Source: JAJISK01 sp046759185
GTDB taxonomy: Archaea; Thermoplasmatota; Thermoplasmata; RBG-16-68-12; JAJISG01
DNA: 64,000 nt
Direction: 5' to 3'
Assembly: GCA_046759185.1 (NCBI GenBank)
Contig: JBHIBO010000009.1
Coordinates: 1 to 64,000 of the forward strand
The position numbers were made by a program, and so were the translations under genes. Below, piece by piece: positions 7,234-15,501 of the stretch; the first letter of the stretch is position 1; each line of letters opens with the position of its first letter. A model generated the notes under the pieces. That model was not told the DNA's origin. It saw only the letters and a list, made by a program, of their open reading frames with translations, and did not search any database.

Positions 7234-9875
7234 GTGGGTTTCGTTTCCTCCAGCGCGGCGTGGGCGGCGGCAAGGCGCGCCACGGGGACCCTGAAGGGGG
7301 AACAGGACACGTAATCCAGGCCGAGGTCGTGGCAGAGAGCGATGCTCCGGGGCTCACCGCCGTGTTCGCCGCAGATACCGACCTTCAGGTCCGAGCGGGT
7401 GGCGCGTCCCTTCTGTACGGCGATTCGCATGAGTTCCCCCACCCCCTTCGCGTCCAAGACCTCAAACGGGTTCTCCTCCAGGATCCCCTCCTCCAAGTAG
7501 TGCGCCAAGAACTTTCCCTCGGCGTCGTCCCGACTGAACCCGTACGTGGTCTGGGTCAGGTCGTTGGTCCCAAAGGAGAAGAACTCCGCGTCCCGGGCGA
7601 TCTCGTCGGCCGTCAGGGCACCTCGGGGGATCTCGATCATGGTTCCGAAGGCGTAGGGGACCTCGAGTCCCCGCTCCTTCATGACCTCATCGGCCACGCG
7701 AACAAGCTCCTCCTTCACCCGAGCCAGCTCGTTCGGGTGGCCCACGAGGGGAATCATGATCTCGGGGAGGACGTCGACTCCCTTCGCTGCGAGGTCGCAA
7801 GCCGCCTCCAAGATGGCCCGCACCTGCATCTCGTTGATTTCGGGGTAGAGGAGGCCGAGACGGCAGCCCCGGAGCCCCAGCATGGGATTGGCCTCTCGGA
7901 GGGCTGCCACTCGCTCCAGGAGCGCTTCCTTGGCGCGAAGGCCCTCCCCGCCGCCTCCGTGACGAAGTTCCGTGACTTCCACAAGCAGGTCCTCGAAGCT
8001 CGGGAGGAATTCATGGAGGGGCGGGTCCAGGAGCCGTATGGTGACCGGCCGTCCCTCCATCTCCTTCAGGATGCCCACGAAGTCCCCCCGCTGGAGGGGC
8101 AGGAGTCGTTCCAGCGCCCGGAGTCGCTCCTCGCGGGAGGTTGCGAGAATCATCTCCTGCATGACCGGGAGCCTGTCGGCCGCCATGAACATGTGTTCCG
8201 TGCGGCAGAGCCCGATTCCCTCGGCCCCCATTTCCCGAGCCCGGGCGGTGTCTTCGGGGGTGTCCGCGTTGGCGCGCACACCCAGGCGTCGGATGCCGTC
8301 CGCCATCTCGAGGAGGCTCCGGAACTCCGGGGTCATCTCTGGCTCCACGAGGGGGGCTTCCCCCAGGACCACCCGGCCCGTCGTGCCGTCGATGGTGAGG
8401 AGGTCCCCTTGCTGTACCACCCGCTCCCCCACGGTGAAAGACCCAGCTCCATAATCGATACGGAGCGCCTCGCAGCCCGTCACACACGGCTTGCCCATGC
8501 CCCGGGTGACGATGGCCGCGTGGGAGGTGCGGCCACCACGGCCCGTGAGGACTCCCTGGGCCGCTACGATGCCATGGATGTCGTCCGGGGTGGTCTCGAG
8601 GCGGACGAGGATGACGGGGTCTCCCCTCGACGCCGCCTCTTCCGCTTCCGCCGGATCGAACACCACGGCGCCCACGGCGGCCCCTGGGGAGGCGTTTAGA
8701 CCCGTGGCCAGGACCTCCACCTCGGCGTTCGGGTCGATCTGCCGGTGGAGAAGCCGTTCGACCTGCTCCGGCGTCACGCGGTGGACGGCCTCCTCCGCGG
8801 CGATGAGCCCCTCCTCCGTCATGTCCACGGCCGTCTTCACCGCGGCACCTGCCGTCCGTTGGCCCGTCCGGGTCTGCAGCATGTACAGACGGGCCTCTTC
8901 GATGGTGAATTCGATGTCCTGGATGTCTCGGAAGTGATCCTCCAGCCGCTCGGCGATCCGAGAAAGCTCTTCGAAAATCGGGGGCATCTGCTCCTTGAGT
9001 CGGCGGATGGGCTGCGGGGTCCGAATGCCCGCGACCACGTCCTCGCCCTGGGCATTGAGGAGATACTCCCCGTACAGGACCCGTTGACCGGTAGCGGGGT
9101 CTCGCGTGAAGGCGACGCCCGTTCCGCTATCGTCACCCCGGTTGCCGAAGACCATGACCTGGACGTTCACGGCGGTGCCTAGGTCCTCTGGGATGTCGCT
9201 CACGGCCCGGTATTTCACCGCCCGCGCGCTGTTCCACGACCGGAAGACGGCGGCGATCGCTTCCCAAAGCTGGTCATGGGGATCCTGGGGGAACGACTTC
9301 CCTTGGGCGTCGAAGACCCCCTTGTAGGCCTCCAGGACCCCTCGCCAGGCGTCGCCGTCCAGCTCGGTATCGTCCTCGACGTCGGCGGAGGCCTTGGCCT
9401 CCTCCAGATGTTCCTCGAACAGGGAACGGTGGAGCCCCACGACGGTATCGCCAAACATGGAAAGGAGGCGGCGGTAGCTGTTGAGCGCAAAACCCTCGTC
9501 CCCGGTTTGGCGCGCCAGTCCCTCAACCGTCTCGTCGTTCAAACCCAGGTTCAGAACGGTGTCCATCATCCCAGGCATGGAGACGGCACCGCCAGAACGG
9601 ACCGAGACGAGGAGGGGATTCTCGGGATTACCGAACTCCCGTCCGGCTGCCTCTTCGAGTTCCCGAAGGTGTGCCTCCACCTCTTCCCTCAGCCCCGCAG
9701 GGAGTTCCTCGGATTCCAGGTACGCCCTGCAGGCGTCCGTCGTGATTGTGAAGCCGGGGGGTACGGGGAGGCCGAGGCCGGTCATCTCCGCCAGACCGTA
9801 CCCCTTTCCCCCGAGGGTCGCTTTGTCCTGTCCGACACCCTCCTGGAAGCTGTAGACAAACCGCCGCATGGCCAC
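7230..9875 (-). CDS. ppdK: Pyruvate, phosphate dikinase
   Basis: An 881-residue full-length enzyme interconverting pyruvate, ATP and phosphate with PEP, AMP and pyrophosphate. The N-terminal ATP-grasp opens GGKGYGLAEM...GLPVPPGF and has the MPGMMDTVLNLG segment. The central swivelling domain has the phospho-histidine motif GRTSHAAIVTRGMGKPC around residue 455-470. The C-terminal PEP/pyruvate barrel ends with the catalytic Cys in GICGEHGG. A TTTTAA element at about 9901-9907 is 28 bases from ATG 9875, supporting that start over the ATG two codons later. It probably works in gluconeogenesis or pyrophosphate-linked glycolysis. Confidence 0.96.
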   Translation of the reverse strand: MAMRRFVYSFQEGVGQDKATLGGKGYGLAEMTGLGLPVPPGFTITTDACRAYLESEELPAGLREEVEAHLRELEEAAGREFGNPENPLLVSVRSGGAVSMPGMMDTVLNLGLNDETVEGLARQTGDEGFALNSYRRLLSMFGDTVVGLHRSLFEEHLEEAKASADVEDDTELDGDAWRGVLEAYKGVFDAQGKSFPQDPHDQLWEAIAAVFRSWNSARAVKYRAVSDIPEDLGTAVNVQVMVFGNRGDDSGTGVAFTRDPATGQRVLYGEYLLNAQGEDVVAGIRTPQPIRRLKEQMPPIFEELSRIAERLEDHFRDIQDIEFTIEEARLYMLQTRTGQRTAGAAVKTAVDMTEEGLIAAEEAVHRVTPEQVERLLHRQIDPNAEVEVLATGLNASPGAAVGAVVFDPAEAEEAASRGDPVILVRLETTPDDIHGIVAAQGVLTGRGGRTSHAAIVTRGMGKPCVTGCEALRIDYGAGSFTVGERVVQQGDLLTIDGTTGRVVLGEAPLVEPEMTPEFRSLLEMADGIRRLGVRANADTPEDTARAREMGAEGIGLCRTEHMFMAADRLPVMQEMILATSREERLRALERLLPLQRGDFVGILKEMEGRPVTIRLLDPPLHEFLPSFEDLLVEVTELRHGGGGEGLRAKEALLERVAALREANPMLGLRGCRLGLLYPEINEMQVRAILEAACDLAAKGVDVLPEIMIPLVGHPNELARVKEELVRVADEVMKERGLEVPYAFGTMIEIPRGALTADEIARDAEFFSFGTNDLTQTTYGFSRDDAEGKFLAHYLEEGILEENPFEVLDAKGVGELMRIAVQKGRATRSDLKVGICGEHGGEPRSIALCHDLGLDYVSCSPFRVPVARLAAAHAALEETKPT

Positions 9876-9920
9876 CCCGGGGAAGTTGATGGTGGGGTGA
9901 GTTAAAAGTCTTGGTCGAGG

Positions 9921-10457
9921 CTAGAACGCCTTCTCCTCCTCCCTGAGGGCCGGCCGCATGCCTTCCAGGTAGCGGTACACGGCGGCGTGCTCGCTTCCCC
10001 GGAGGAGCATCTCCACGGCCCGACACGCTACGTCCAGGGGAAACGTGCGACCAAGGAGAGATACGGTGAGGCCGTAAACTGAGACGTAGGCCCCAGTGAG
10101 CTCCTCAATGAGGGCGCGCGTCCTACCGTGGGCGCCGATGACCCGTCCCTTCAACTGCAACCGGCGCGGGCGCTTTTCGGCATAATCCTTCACGGAGTAG
10201 ATGCGTAGGTAGGTGTCATCCTCTAGCAGCTTGAGCGCCCGGGCCTCCGAGAAACCCCGGGCGATCGCCGTCACGACGTCCTTCACGCGGAGTCCCAAGG
10301 AGGGATCCTCGGCCTTTGACTCGTCGATGGTGACCTCCCCCGTCTTGGAATCGACCTCCAGGCGGACGCCCGTCGTCTCCTCGAGGGCCTTCTTCGTCCT
10401 ACCTTCGGGTCCGATGAGGACCCCGAGTCGGTCCATGGGAATGCGCGTGTAGAGCAT
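9921..10457 (-). CDS. KH-domain protein, archaeal Dim2/Pno1 family
   Basis: A 178-residue protein with two KH-type RNA-binding modules. The first has the GxxG loop as IGPEGRTKK near 17-20; the second has VIGAHGRTRALIEELTG near 110. This is the archaeal homologue of Dim2/Pno1, a small-subunit maturation factor that works with Nob1 and eIF2 alpha in 3' end processing of 16S rRNA. The start codon is directly next to the rio1 stop, in the familiar archaeal order aIF1A, rio1, KH. Confidence 0.9.
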   Translation of the reverse strand: MLYTRIPMDRLGVLIGPEGRTKKALEETTGVRLEVDSKTGEVTIDESKAEDPSLGLRVKDVVTAIARGFSEARALKLLEDDTYLRIYSVKDYAEKRPRRLQLKGRVIGAHGRTRALIEELTGAYVSVYGLTVSLLGRTFPLDVACRAVEMLLRGSEHAAVYRYLEGMRPALREEEKAF

Positions 10458-11216
10458 CTAGCCCCCCCGGGCGCGGCGGCCGAGCTCCTCGGCGTCGATG
10501 TCGAGATCTAGACTACGCAGATAGCGCGCCAGGTTGCGCATGTCTCGGGCAAACCACTCCTCGGCCTGCGGGTGATCCAGAGGGACCGCCTGTCCCACGT
10601 CGATGACGTAGGGAAGGCCACGCCAGAAGAGGAGGTTGTACTCGCTCAAATCGCCGTGGACGAGGCCGGCCCGGTGGATCCGCCTTAAGTCCAGGAGGAG
10701 AAGGTGGAGCAGACGCTCGGGGTCGTCAACGTGAACATGACGCAACTCGGGAGCCGGGCGGGTCTTGCTGCCCAGGTAGCTCATGACCAGGACGTTGTCT
10801 CGGACGACGTAGGGCCGGGGGACCCGGACGTGGTACTGCCGCATCCGCGCCAGGTTCTTGAATTCCTTCGTCGCCCATGCGAAGATCAACTTCCTTCGAC
10901 CCCCTCCGACGCGAAGGAACCGCGGGTCCCCCTCGATGTAGCGCGAGAGCGACCGGAAGGTCGAGGTGGACATCCGGTAGATCTTGACCGCGCGGGCCCC
11001 GTCCCGACTCGTCGCCCGGAAGACGTTGCCCTCCTTTCCGGTGGCCACGGGGTAGTCCAGGGTCTCGATGACCCGGTGGCTGATGAGCCGTTGAAGAACG
11101 AAGAGGGTCGCGCGGTCAAAGACCTCATCGTAGGTCTTCCGTTCATCCTCGTCGCGAATGCGCCGACGCCAGGCCTCCACCTGGGTCTCGAGGAGCCGGA
11201 GCGCGCCCTCCTCCAT
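10458..11216 (-). CDS. rio1: RIO1-type serine protein kinase
   Basis: Atypical protein kinase/ATPase of small-subunit maturation. The 252-residue product has the RIO1 nucleotide loop VATGKEGNVF near 57-66, the hinge VMSYLG, the catalytic loop VHGDLSEYN with Asp 189 and Asn 194, and the metal motif IDVGQAV with Asp 206. Linker residues VDDPERL are typical. It sits between aIF1A and the KH gene with short gaps (17 and 0 bases), so the three are likely one transcript. Confidence 0.94.
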   Translation of the reverse strand: MEEGALRLLETQVEAWRRRIRDEDERKTYDEVFDRATLFVLQRLISHRVIETLDYPVATGKEGNVFRATSRDGARAVKIYRMSTSTFRSLSRYIEGDPRFLRVGGGRRKLIFAWATKEFKNLARMRQYHVRVPRPYVVRDNVLVMSYLGSKTRPAPELRHVHVDDPERLLHLLLLDLRRIHRAGLVHGDLSEYNLLFWRGLPYVIDVGQAVPLDHPQAEEWFARDMRNLARYLRSLDLDIDAEELGRRARGG

Positions 11217-11233
11217 CCTCCGACCGCCATCCG

Positions 11234-11545
11234 TTAGAAGATATCCACGCTTTCGGGGATCACGCCCTTCCGGCTGAGGTAGGTCGCCTCGGTCTTCAGG
11301 TAGCGATAGACGATGTCGGCTTTCTCAGGCTGGAAGTCCCAAGGCTTCAAGATAACGAGGTCCCCCTCCCGGATCCACATCCGCTTCCGCAACTTACCCG
11401 GAATCCGGGCGAGTCGAGAGACACCGTCGGCGGATGCGACCTTGATGTGGGAGGCGCCTAGGAGCTGGTCCGCGATTCCGAACATCTCCCCCTTCTTCTT
11501 GTTCGGGAGACGACTGCGGATGTACTCGCCCTCTTCCCCTGCCAA
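11234..11545 (-). CDS. Translation initiation factor aIF-1A
   Basis: A 103-residue OB-fold initiation factor, nearly full match to the family: basic N-terminus with RLPNKKKGEMFG, LLGASHIKV, the RLARIPGKLRKRMWI core and VILKPWDFQPEKADI. The first codon is TTG 11545: an in-frame TAG lies two codons upstream and the next Met is inside the conserved EMFG segment. A TATA box CATATA is centred 26 bases upstream, so the mRNA is probably leaderless and starts on TTG. Confidence 0.95.
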   Translation of the reverse strand: MAGEEGEYIRSRLPNKKKGEMFGIADQLLGASHIKVASADGVSRLARIPGKLRKRMWIREGDLVILKPWDFQPEKADIVYRYLKTEATYLSRKGVIPESVDIF

Positions 11546-11567
11546 GGGCTAATCCATGCGGGACCGC

Positions 11568-11574
11568 GTATATG
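11568..11574 (-). promoter_or_regulatory. TATA box of aIF1A-rio1-KH operon
   Basis: Minus-strand CATATAC centred at about 11571, 26 bases before the TTG start codon at 11545. Confidence 0.5.
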
Positions 11575-11590
11575 AGCGTTGGCCAGCCTG

Positions 11591-11606
11591 TTATCCGTTC
11601 GGATAA
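11591..11606. repeat. Perfect 16-base palindrome TTATCCG-TT-CGGATAA
   Basis: Two 7-base arms separated by TT. It lies 19 bases beyond the stop of the TPD nuclease gene and about 27 bases upstream of the aIF1A TATA box. It could be an operator upstream of that promoter or a short RNA hairpin at the end of the upstream message. No T-tract follows, so a classical terminator is not supported. Confidence 0.5.
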
Positions 11607-11624
11607 TGAGCCTCCGGGAGGCCT

Positions 11625-12371
11625 TCATGAAAACTGCTGATCGTCCGCAATGAGGACGCCGTCGGGGAGCCGAAGCTCCACGTCATCCACGAACCCGAAC
11701 CAATACACCACGATCCCGTCGCCGAAGAGGTCCACGTAGGGGCTCAGCTGCCGGCGCACGTGGCGTTTGATTTCGTACGGGTCGCCGAAGCTGGCCTTGC
11801 TTTCAATCCACTGGACGCGCCGTCCATCGAAGTCCAGAGGATCTTGGAGCAAGGCGTCGGGGGTCTTGTCGAACTTCTCTCGGAGTTCGGCCTCCTTCCG
11901 GAAGGGAACGTCTTGGGCTTCCAGCCACTGCCAGAGGCGCGCCTCCCCCCAGGCCCCTCGCTGGTATTGGCGGTCCGTTCCTGCGGGGGAGTAGATGAGA
12001 TCTTCCTCGGTCGTTTCGCGGAGCTCCCTCCGGAGCCGATCGTCCTCCACGCTGTCCAGGTCCTTGACCATCTTCCAGAACCGCTTCCGGGACACACCCT
12101 CCTCCCCCATCACAAGCAGAGCGAGAAGCATGGGAGGGAAATTGCGTCGGCGGGCGAGCTCCACGAAGGATGTCCCCTGCCTCCACTGATGACGGAGCCG
12201 CCGGCTCTGGCGCTTCACCTTGTAGAAACGCTTCGTGGCGTCCCGGACGACCCGCTGCGTGTAGATCACGGTGAGGAGCTCCTCGTCGTAGGACGATGTC
12301 CGAATCAGCCGTTCGAGGTCCCTTCGGGTCTCCAGGCCTCGGTACAGCCCCTTGTAAGTCTCGTGGTCCAT
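11625..12371 (-). CDS. TPD-motif nuclease, archaeal CDIN1 homologue
   Basis: A 248-residue protein with an N-terminal helical region and a C-terminal PD-(D/E)xK-like nuclease core. The core has Glu 143 in GAWGEARLWQWL, the name-giving TPD at 170-172 (FDKTPDALL) and WIESKASFGD with Glu 190 and Lys 192. These are the signatures of the archaeal/animal family that includes human CDAN1-interacting nuclease (C15orf41). The archaeal role and substrate are unknown. It is encoded upstream of aIF1A on the same strand but a separate promoter and a palindrome lie in between. Confidence 0.82.
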   Translation of the reverse strand: MDHETYKGLYRGLETRRDLERLIRTSSYDEELLTVIYTQRVVRDATKRFYKVKRQSRRLRHQWRQGTSFVELARRRNFPPMLLALLVMGEEGVSRKRFWKMVKDLDSVEDDRLRRELRETTEEDLIYSPAGTDRQYQRGAWGEARLWQWLEAQDVPFRKEAELREKFDKTPDALLQDPLDFDGRRVQWIESKASFGDPYEIKRHVRRQLSPYVDLFGDGIVVYWFGFVDDVELRLPDGVLIADDQQFS

Positions 12372-12511
12372 CTCAGCGTTCCGGGTTCCTATCGGGGCGA
12401 GCTTTATTAAAGCGTTATGAGGCCAGTTTTCGTTCCGGGAGGCGTGTTGGCCCGCCCCATCCCTTGGAAAAGCGTAAAGAGAAGCCCTCCATCCGGAGAC
12501 TGGGTGGAGCC

Positions 12512-13195
12512 ATGAAGGTCACCTGGCTGGGTCACGCGGCTTTCCTCCTGGAGGGGCGCGATCGGATTCTCGTAGATCCCTTTCTCACAGGAAACCCCGC
12601 GGCCGCGACGACCGCCGAGGAGGTGGATTGCGATCTGGTGTGCGTGACGCACGCCCACGGAGATCACTACGGGGACGCGGTCGCCATCGCTACGCGTCTC
12701 GGCGTTCCCCTGGTGGGAATCTACGAGATTTCCGTTGCGGCGGAGGCTCAAGGTGCCAGTGCCGTGGGAATGAACATCGGTGGCTCGACCACGGTGGGAG
12801 GGACGCGCATCACCATGACCCATGCCGTCCACTCCTCGTGCTTCGTCGGGAACGGCAAGGTGGAGGCGGGGGGAAACCCCGCTGGCTTTGTCTTCGACTC
12901 CGGCGCGCGGGTCTACCACGCCGGCGACACGGGGGTCTTCACCGACATGGCCCTCATTGGAGAGCTCTACCAACCGGAGTTGGCGCTCCTGCCGATCGGC
13001 GACTTCTACACGATGGGCCTGAGGGAGGCCACCAAGGCCACGGAGCTCCTGGGGGCGAAGGAGGTCATTCCCATGCACTACAACACCTTTCCCGTCATCG
13101 AACAGGACCCTGCGGTCTTTCGCACGGCGGTGGCGGAGAAGACGCCGTCTCAGGTTACCGTTCTGCAGCCCGGGGAGAGCCATAACGTAAGATAG
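12512..13195 (+). CDS. UPF0173-type metal-dependent hydrolase (beta-lactamase fold)
   Basis: A 227-residue stand-alone metallo-beta-lactamase domain. It begins MKVTWLGHAAFLLEG and has the first metal motif THAHGDH at 46-52, a second His in TMTHAVHSS, the Asp of HAGDTG and a final His in IPMHYNTFPVI. This matches the UPF0173 (YtkL-like) group, whose physiological substrate is not known. The frame is open far upstream, but ATG 12512, 5 bases after a GGTGG ribosome site, gives the family N-terminus. Confidence 0.9.
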   Translation: MKVTWLGHAAFLLEGRDRILVDPFLTGNPAAATTAEEVDCDLVCVTHAHGDHYGDAVAIATRLGVPLVGIYEISVAAEAQGASAVGMNIGGSTTVGGTRITMTHAVHSSCFVGNGKVEAGGNPAGFVFDSGARVYHAGDTGVFTDMALIGELYQPELALLPIGDFYTMGLREATKATELLGAKEVIPMHYNTFPVIEQDPAVFRTAVAEKTPSQVTVLQPGESHNVR

Positions 13196-13235
13196 CAAAC
13201 CTAAAGAGCCGCCATCGGGATGAGCGTACCTGGCT

Positions 13236-14018
13236 ATGGCGGCAGAGATCGCTCGCGTTATCTCAGAGGCGGCTTACCAGGCATACGAGAAGAAGCTCAT
13301 GCGGGAGGTCCTCACAGGCCCTGTTCCCAGACACCTCGCCATCATCATGGACGGAAATCGGCGTTTCGCCGAGGAGGTGGGCCTGAGCTCCGCGGACGGC
13401 CACGAGCGGGGGCGGGAGAAGCTGGAGGAGGTCTTGGAGTGGTGCATGGACCTGGACATCCGCATCCTCACCGTCTATGCCTTCTCCACGGAGAACCTGA
13501 ACCGGGATGACGGGGAACTGGACGATCTGATGAGCCTCTTCGCGAGGAACTTCCGGCGGGCGGGCGACGACGAGCGGGTGCATGAGAACCAGATTCGCAT
13601 CCGGGTCCTAGGCCAGACGGAGCGTCTCCCGCCAGCCGTCCAGGAAGCCATTCGCTACGCCGAGGAGAAGACCGCGAATTACGATTCCTACCTCTTCAAC
13701 CTCGCCGTGGCCTACGGGGGACGCCAGGAGATCCTCGACGCCATCCGGCACTTAGTGGAGGATGCGATGGAGGGAGACATCGCCCTGGAAGACATTGACG
13801 AGGGCGTCTTCTCCAAGCGCCTCTATACGGCCGACCTCCCCGACCCTGACCTCATCCTGCGCACATCGGGAGAGGAACGCGTCAGCAACTTCCTCCTTTG
13901 GCAGCTCGCGTACAGCGAACTGTATTTCGTCGATGTCTTCTGGCCCGGCTTCCGGAAGATCGACTTCTTGCGGGCGATTCGCTCCTTTCAGATGCGCCGC
14001 CGGCGCTTTGGCAGCTAG
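13236..14018 (+). CDS. uppS: cis-Prenyltransferase (undecaprenyl/polyprenyl diphosphate synthase family)
   Basis: Makes the long cis-polyprenyl diphosphate used as lipid carrier for glycans; in archaea the product feeds dolichol-type carriers. The 260-residue protein has HLAIIMDGNRRFA with catalytic Asp 39, GHERGREKLEEV, VYAFSTENLNR, and the C-terminal RTSGEERVSNFLLWQ and ELYFVDVFWPGF motifs. It converges on nob1 with a 4-base overlap. Confidence 0.95.
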   Translation: MAAEIARVISEAAYQAYEKKLMREVLTGPVPRHLAIIMDGNRRFAEEVGLSSADGHERGREKLEEVLEWCMDLDIRILTVYAFSTENLNRDDGELDDLMSLFARNFRRAGDDERVHENQIRIRVLGQTERLPPAVQEAIRYAEEKTANYDSYLFNLAVAYGGRQEILDAIRHLVEDAMEGDIALEDIDEGVFSKRLYTADLPDPDLILRTSGEERVSNFLLWQLAYSELYFVDVFWPGFRKIDFLRAIRSFQMRRRRFGS

Positions 14019-14482
14019 GCCCGGGTCCGAGAACGACGGACCTCCGCCCCGCAGACGGGGCACGCCTCTAGGGCCGTAGGCCAGGATCGCCCGCAACCAC
14101 GACACCGAAAGGACCAACCGACCTGCTGGCGAATCCCCGGGAGGAGGGCGGGCTGGTAACGGAGGCCCAGGCGGTCGGCGACGTTTTGGATGGCATAATC
14201 GTCGGTCACCACCGCCGCATCCAACTGCAGGGCCAGGGCGAGGACCTCGTGATCCGTGGGGGACAGCGCGGCCTGGTCCCCCGTCTCCTGGGACACCTCC
14301 GACACACGTCGAAGATCCGTTTCCCGAGGCTCGAAGACCCGACTCTTCGTCTCCAGCACGGCCTCGACACGGGGGTCCAGCCCTCCCCTGCGGGCCTCCC
14401 GCAGGACGCTGGAGGGAACGTAGACGTCCCCGGCGAAATCCATGCCGGAGAGAATCGCGGAGGTGTCGAGAACGAGCTTCAC
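14015..14482 (-). CDS. nob1: Ribosome-maturation endonuclease Nob1
   Basis: PIN-domain RNase that cuts the 3' end of 16S rRNA. Acidic residues occur where expected: LVLDTSAIL with Asp 6, LSPTDHEVLALAL, and VVTDDYAIQNVA. A C-terminal zinc ribbon has Cys 127, 130, 141 and 144. Length 155 is typical of archaeal Nob1. It is encoded near two other small-subunit factors in this window (KH, Rio1), though not in the same operon. Confidence 0.93.
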   Translation of the reverse strand: MKLVLDTSAILSGMDFAGDVYVPSSVLREARRGGLDPRVEAVLETKSRVFEPRETDLRRVSEVSQETGDQAALSPTDHEVLALALQLDAAVVTDDYAIQNVADRLGLRYQPALLPGIRQQVGWSFRCRGCGRSWPTALEACPVCGAEVRRSRTRA

Positions 14483-14499
14483 GGGAATCCTCGGGTGAC

Positions 14500-14781
14500 C
14501 TACGCGGTGAGCCGCTCCGTGATCGCTAGTCGGTCGTAAATCTCCTCCACGGCCCGTCTCGCGTCGGGTTCTTCGCCCCCTTTCACCAGGATGCGGCCGG
14601 TCTTGTAGAGGGTCCGTTCGGGCTTGTCATGAATCAGGAGGAGCACACCGCAGTCCGTGATGCGGTACCCGTCCTGCGCCAGGGCGTCACGGGCCTCCGC
14701 GAGGTTCAGGACAAGGTGCTTCCTGAGCGTGGCCACATAAGCAGCGGTGGTTCGGCAAGGCCGCATCATGAAGTAGCTCAT
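14500..14781 (-). CDS. Small conserved-looking protein of unknown function
   Basis: A 93-residue protein from ATG 14781, which follows a purine-rich GAGGGGG stretch; a TTG five codons upstream is also in frame. The C-terminal half (RTLYKTGRILVKGG then DARRAVEEIYDRL) resembles one half-repeat of a TBP-type helix-grip fold, where a strand ends in a glycine turn and a helix with an acidic start follows. That resemblance is by eye and weak. It lies between nob1 and the thiI-like gene, all on the minus strand with gaps of 17 and 26 bases. Confidence 0.6.
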   Translation of the reverse strand: MSYFMMRPCRTTAAYVATLRKHLVLNLAEARDALAQDGYRITDCGVLLLIHDKPERTLYKTGRILVKGGEEPDARRAVEEIYDRLAITERLTA

Positions 14782-14807
14782 GCGCCCCCTCTTCAATCGG
14801 TCGGGGC

Positions 14808-15458
14808 CTATGTAGCTTCCGCCGAAGGGGCGTGAACGAGAGAGACCTCCTCGAGCGTCGCCAGCGACCCCTCCAGGAGCGCATCATAATGCATTTTTGC
14901 CTCCTCGGCCTCCACAATGTCGAGTCTAGCCCGGGTCGTCGGATGGGCTGGGCCCAGGACGTCGCACACCTCGGGGCCTACGGAGATGGGGTAGCTTCCG
15001 ATGCGCTCGGCTTCGTGTACGATGTCCACCTTGTCCCATCCGATGAGGGGTCGCAGGACGGGGAGGTCCACGGCCGCCTCGATGGCGCGCAGGTTCCAGA
15101 GGGTCTGACTCGACACCTGGCCCAGGCTCTCACCGGTGATGAGGGATCCCGCCCCCTCTCGTATCGCGAGCGCCTCAGCGACGCGGAACATGAGGCGCTT
15201 GGAGAGGACGAAGTAGTAGCGCCGGCGACCTCGCCGGGCGATCTCGGCCAGGGCGTCCCCCAAGCGTGCAACGTACAGGGCCGAGAAACCGAGTCGTGCG
15301 GCCAATTTCCGGGACTTCTCCTCGGGAGAGCGGTCGGTGAAGGGTTCCAGCGAACAGTGGAGGGCGGTGACCTCGGTGCCCTGCCTGGTCATGAGGTGAC
15401 CGGCTACCGGACTGTCAATGCCACCACTCAGGAGGAGCGTACCCTTCCCTGTTTTCAA
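14808..15458 (-). CDS. ThiI-like tRNA 4-thiouridine sulfurtransferase, PP-loop domain only
   Basis: Adenylates a tRNA uridine for sulfur transfer (s4U8) or acts in thiazole synthesis. The 216-residue protein starts directly with the PP-loop LLSGGIDSPVAG at 8-19. It then has the ThiI signature ITGESLGQVSSQTLWNL and the RPLIGWDKVDI segment. The N-terminal ferredoxin-like/THUMP tRNA-binding domains of normal ThiI and any rhodanese domain are absent. The first codon is TTG 15458, 26 bases after a TTATAA box, so this short form looks like the real gene. A separate RNA-binding partner may be needed. Confidence 0.85.
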   Translation of the reverse strand: MKTGKGTLLLSGGIDSPVAGHLMTRQGTEVTALHCSLEPFTDRSPEEKSRKLAARLGFSALYVARLGDALAEIARRGRRRYYFVLSKRLMFRVAEALAIREGAGSLITGESLGQVSSQTLWNLRAIEAAVDLPVLRPLIGWDKVDIVHEAERIGSYPISVGPEVCDVLGPAHPTTRARLDIVEAEEAKMHYDALLEGSLATLEEVSLVHAPSAEAT

Positions 15459-15481
15459 CGCTTAACGACTGCGAGAGGCAC

Positions 15482-15487
15482 TTATAA
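15482..15487 (-). promoter_or_regulatory. TATA box of the thiI-like gene
   Basis: TTATAA on the minus strand, centred 26-27 bases before the TTG start at 15458. Confidence 0.55.
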
Positions 15488-15501
15488 CGCTTGGCGGCGG
15501 G

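Noticed and set aside
7260..8699. A 479-codon plus-strand frame opposite ppdK
   Set aside because: Antisense of a full-length, well-conserved ppdK; composition is that of a GC-rich reverse frame.
12296..12511. A 72-residue extension before the UPF0173 hydrolase
   Set aside because: It runs over the divergent TPD gene's start and lacks similarity to the family, which starts at MKVTWLGH.
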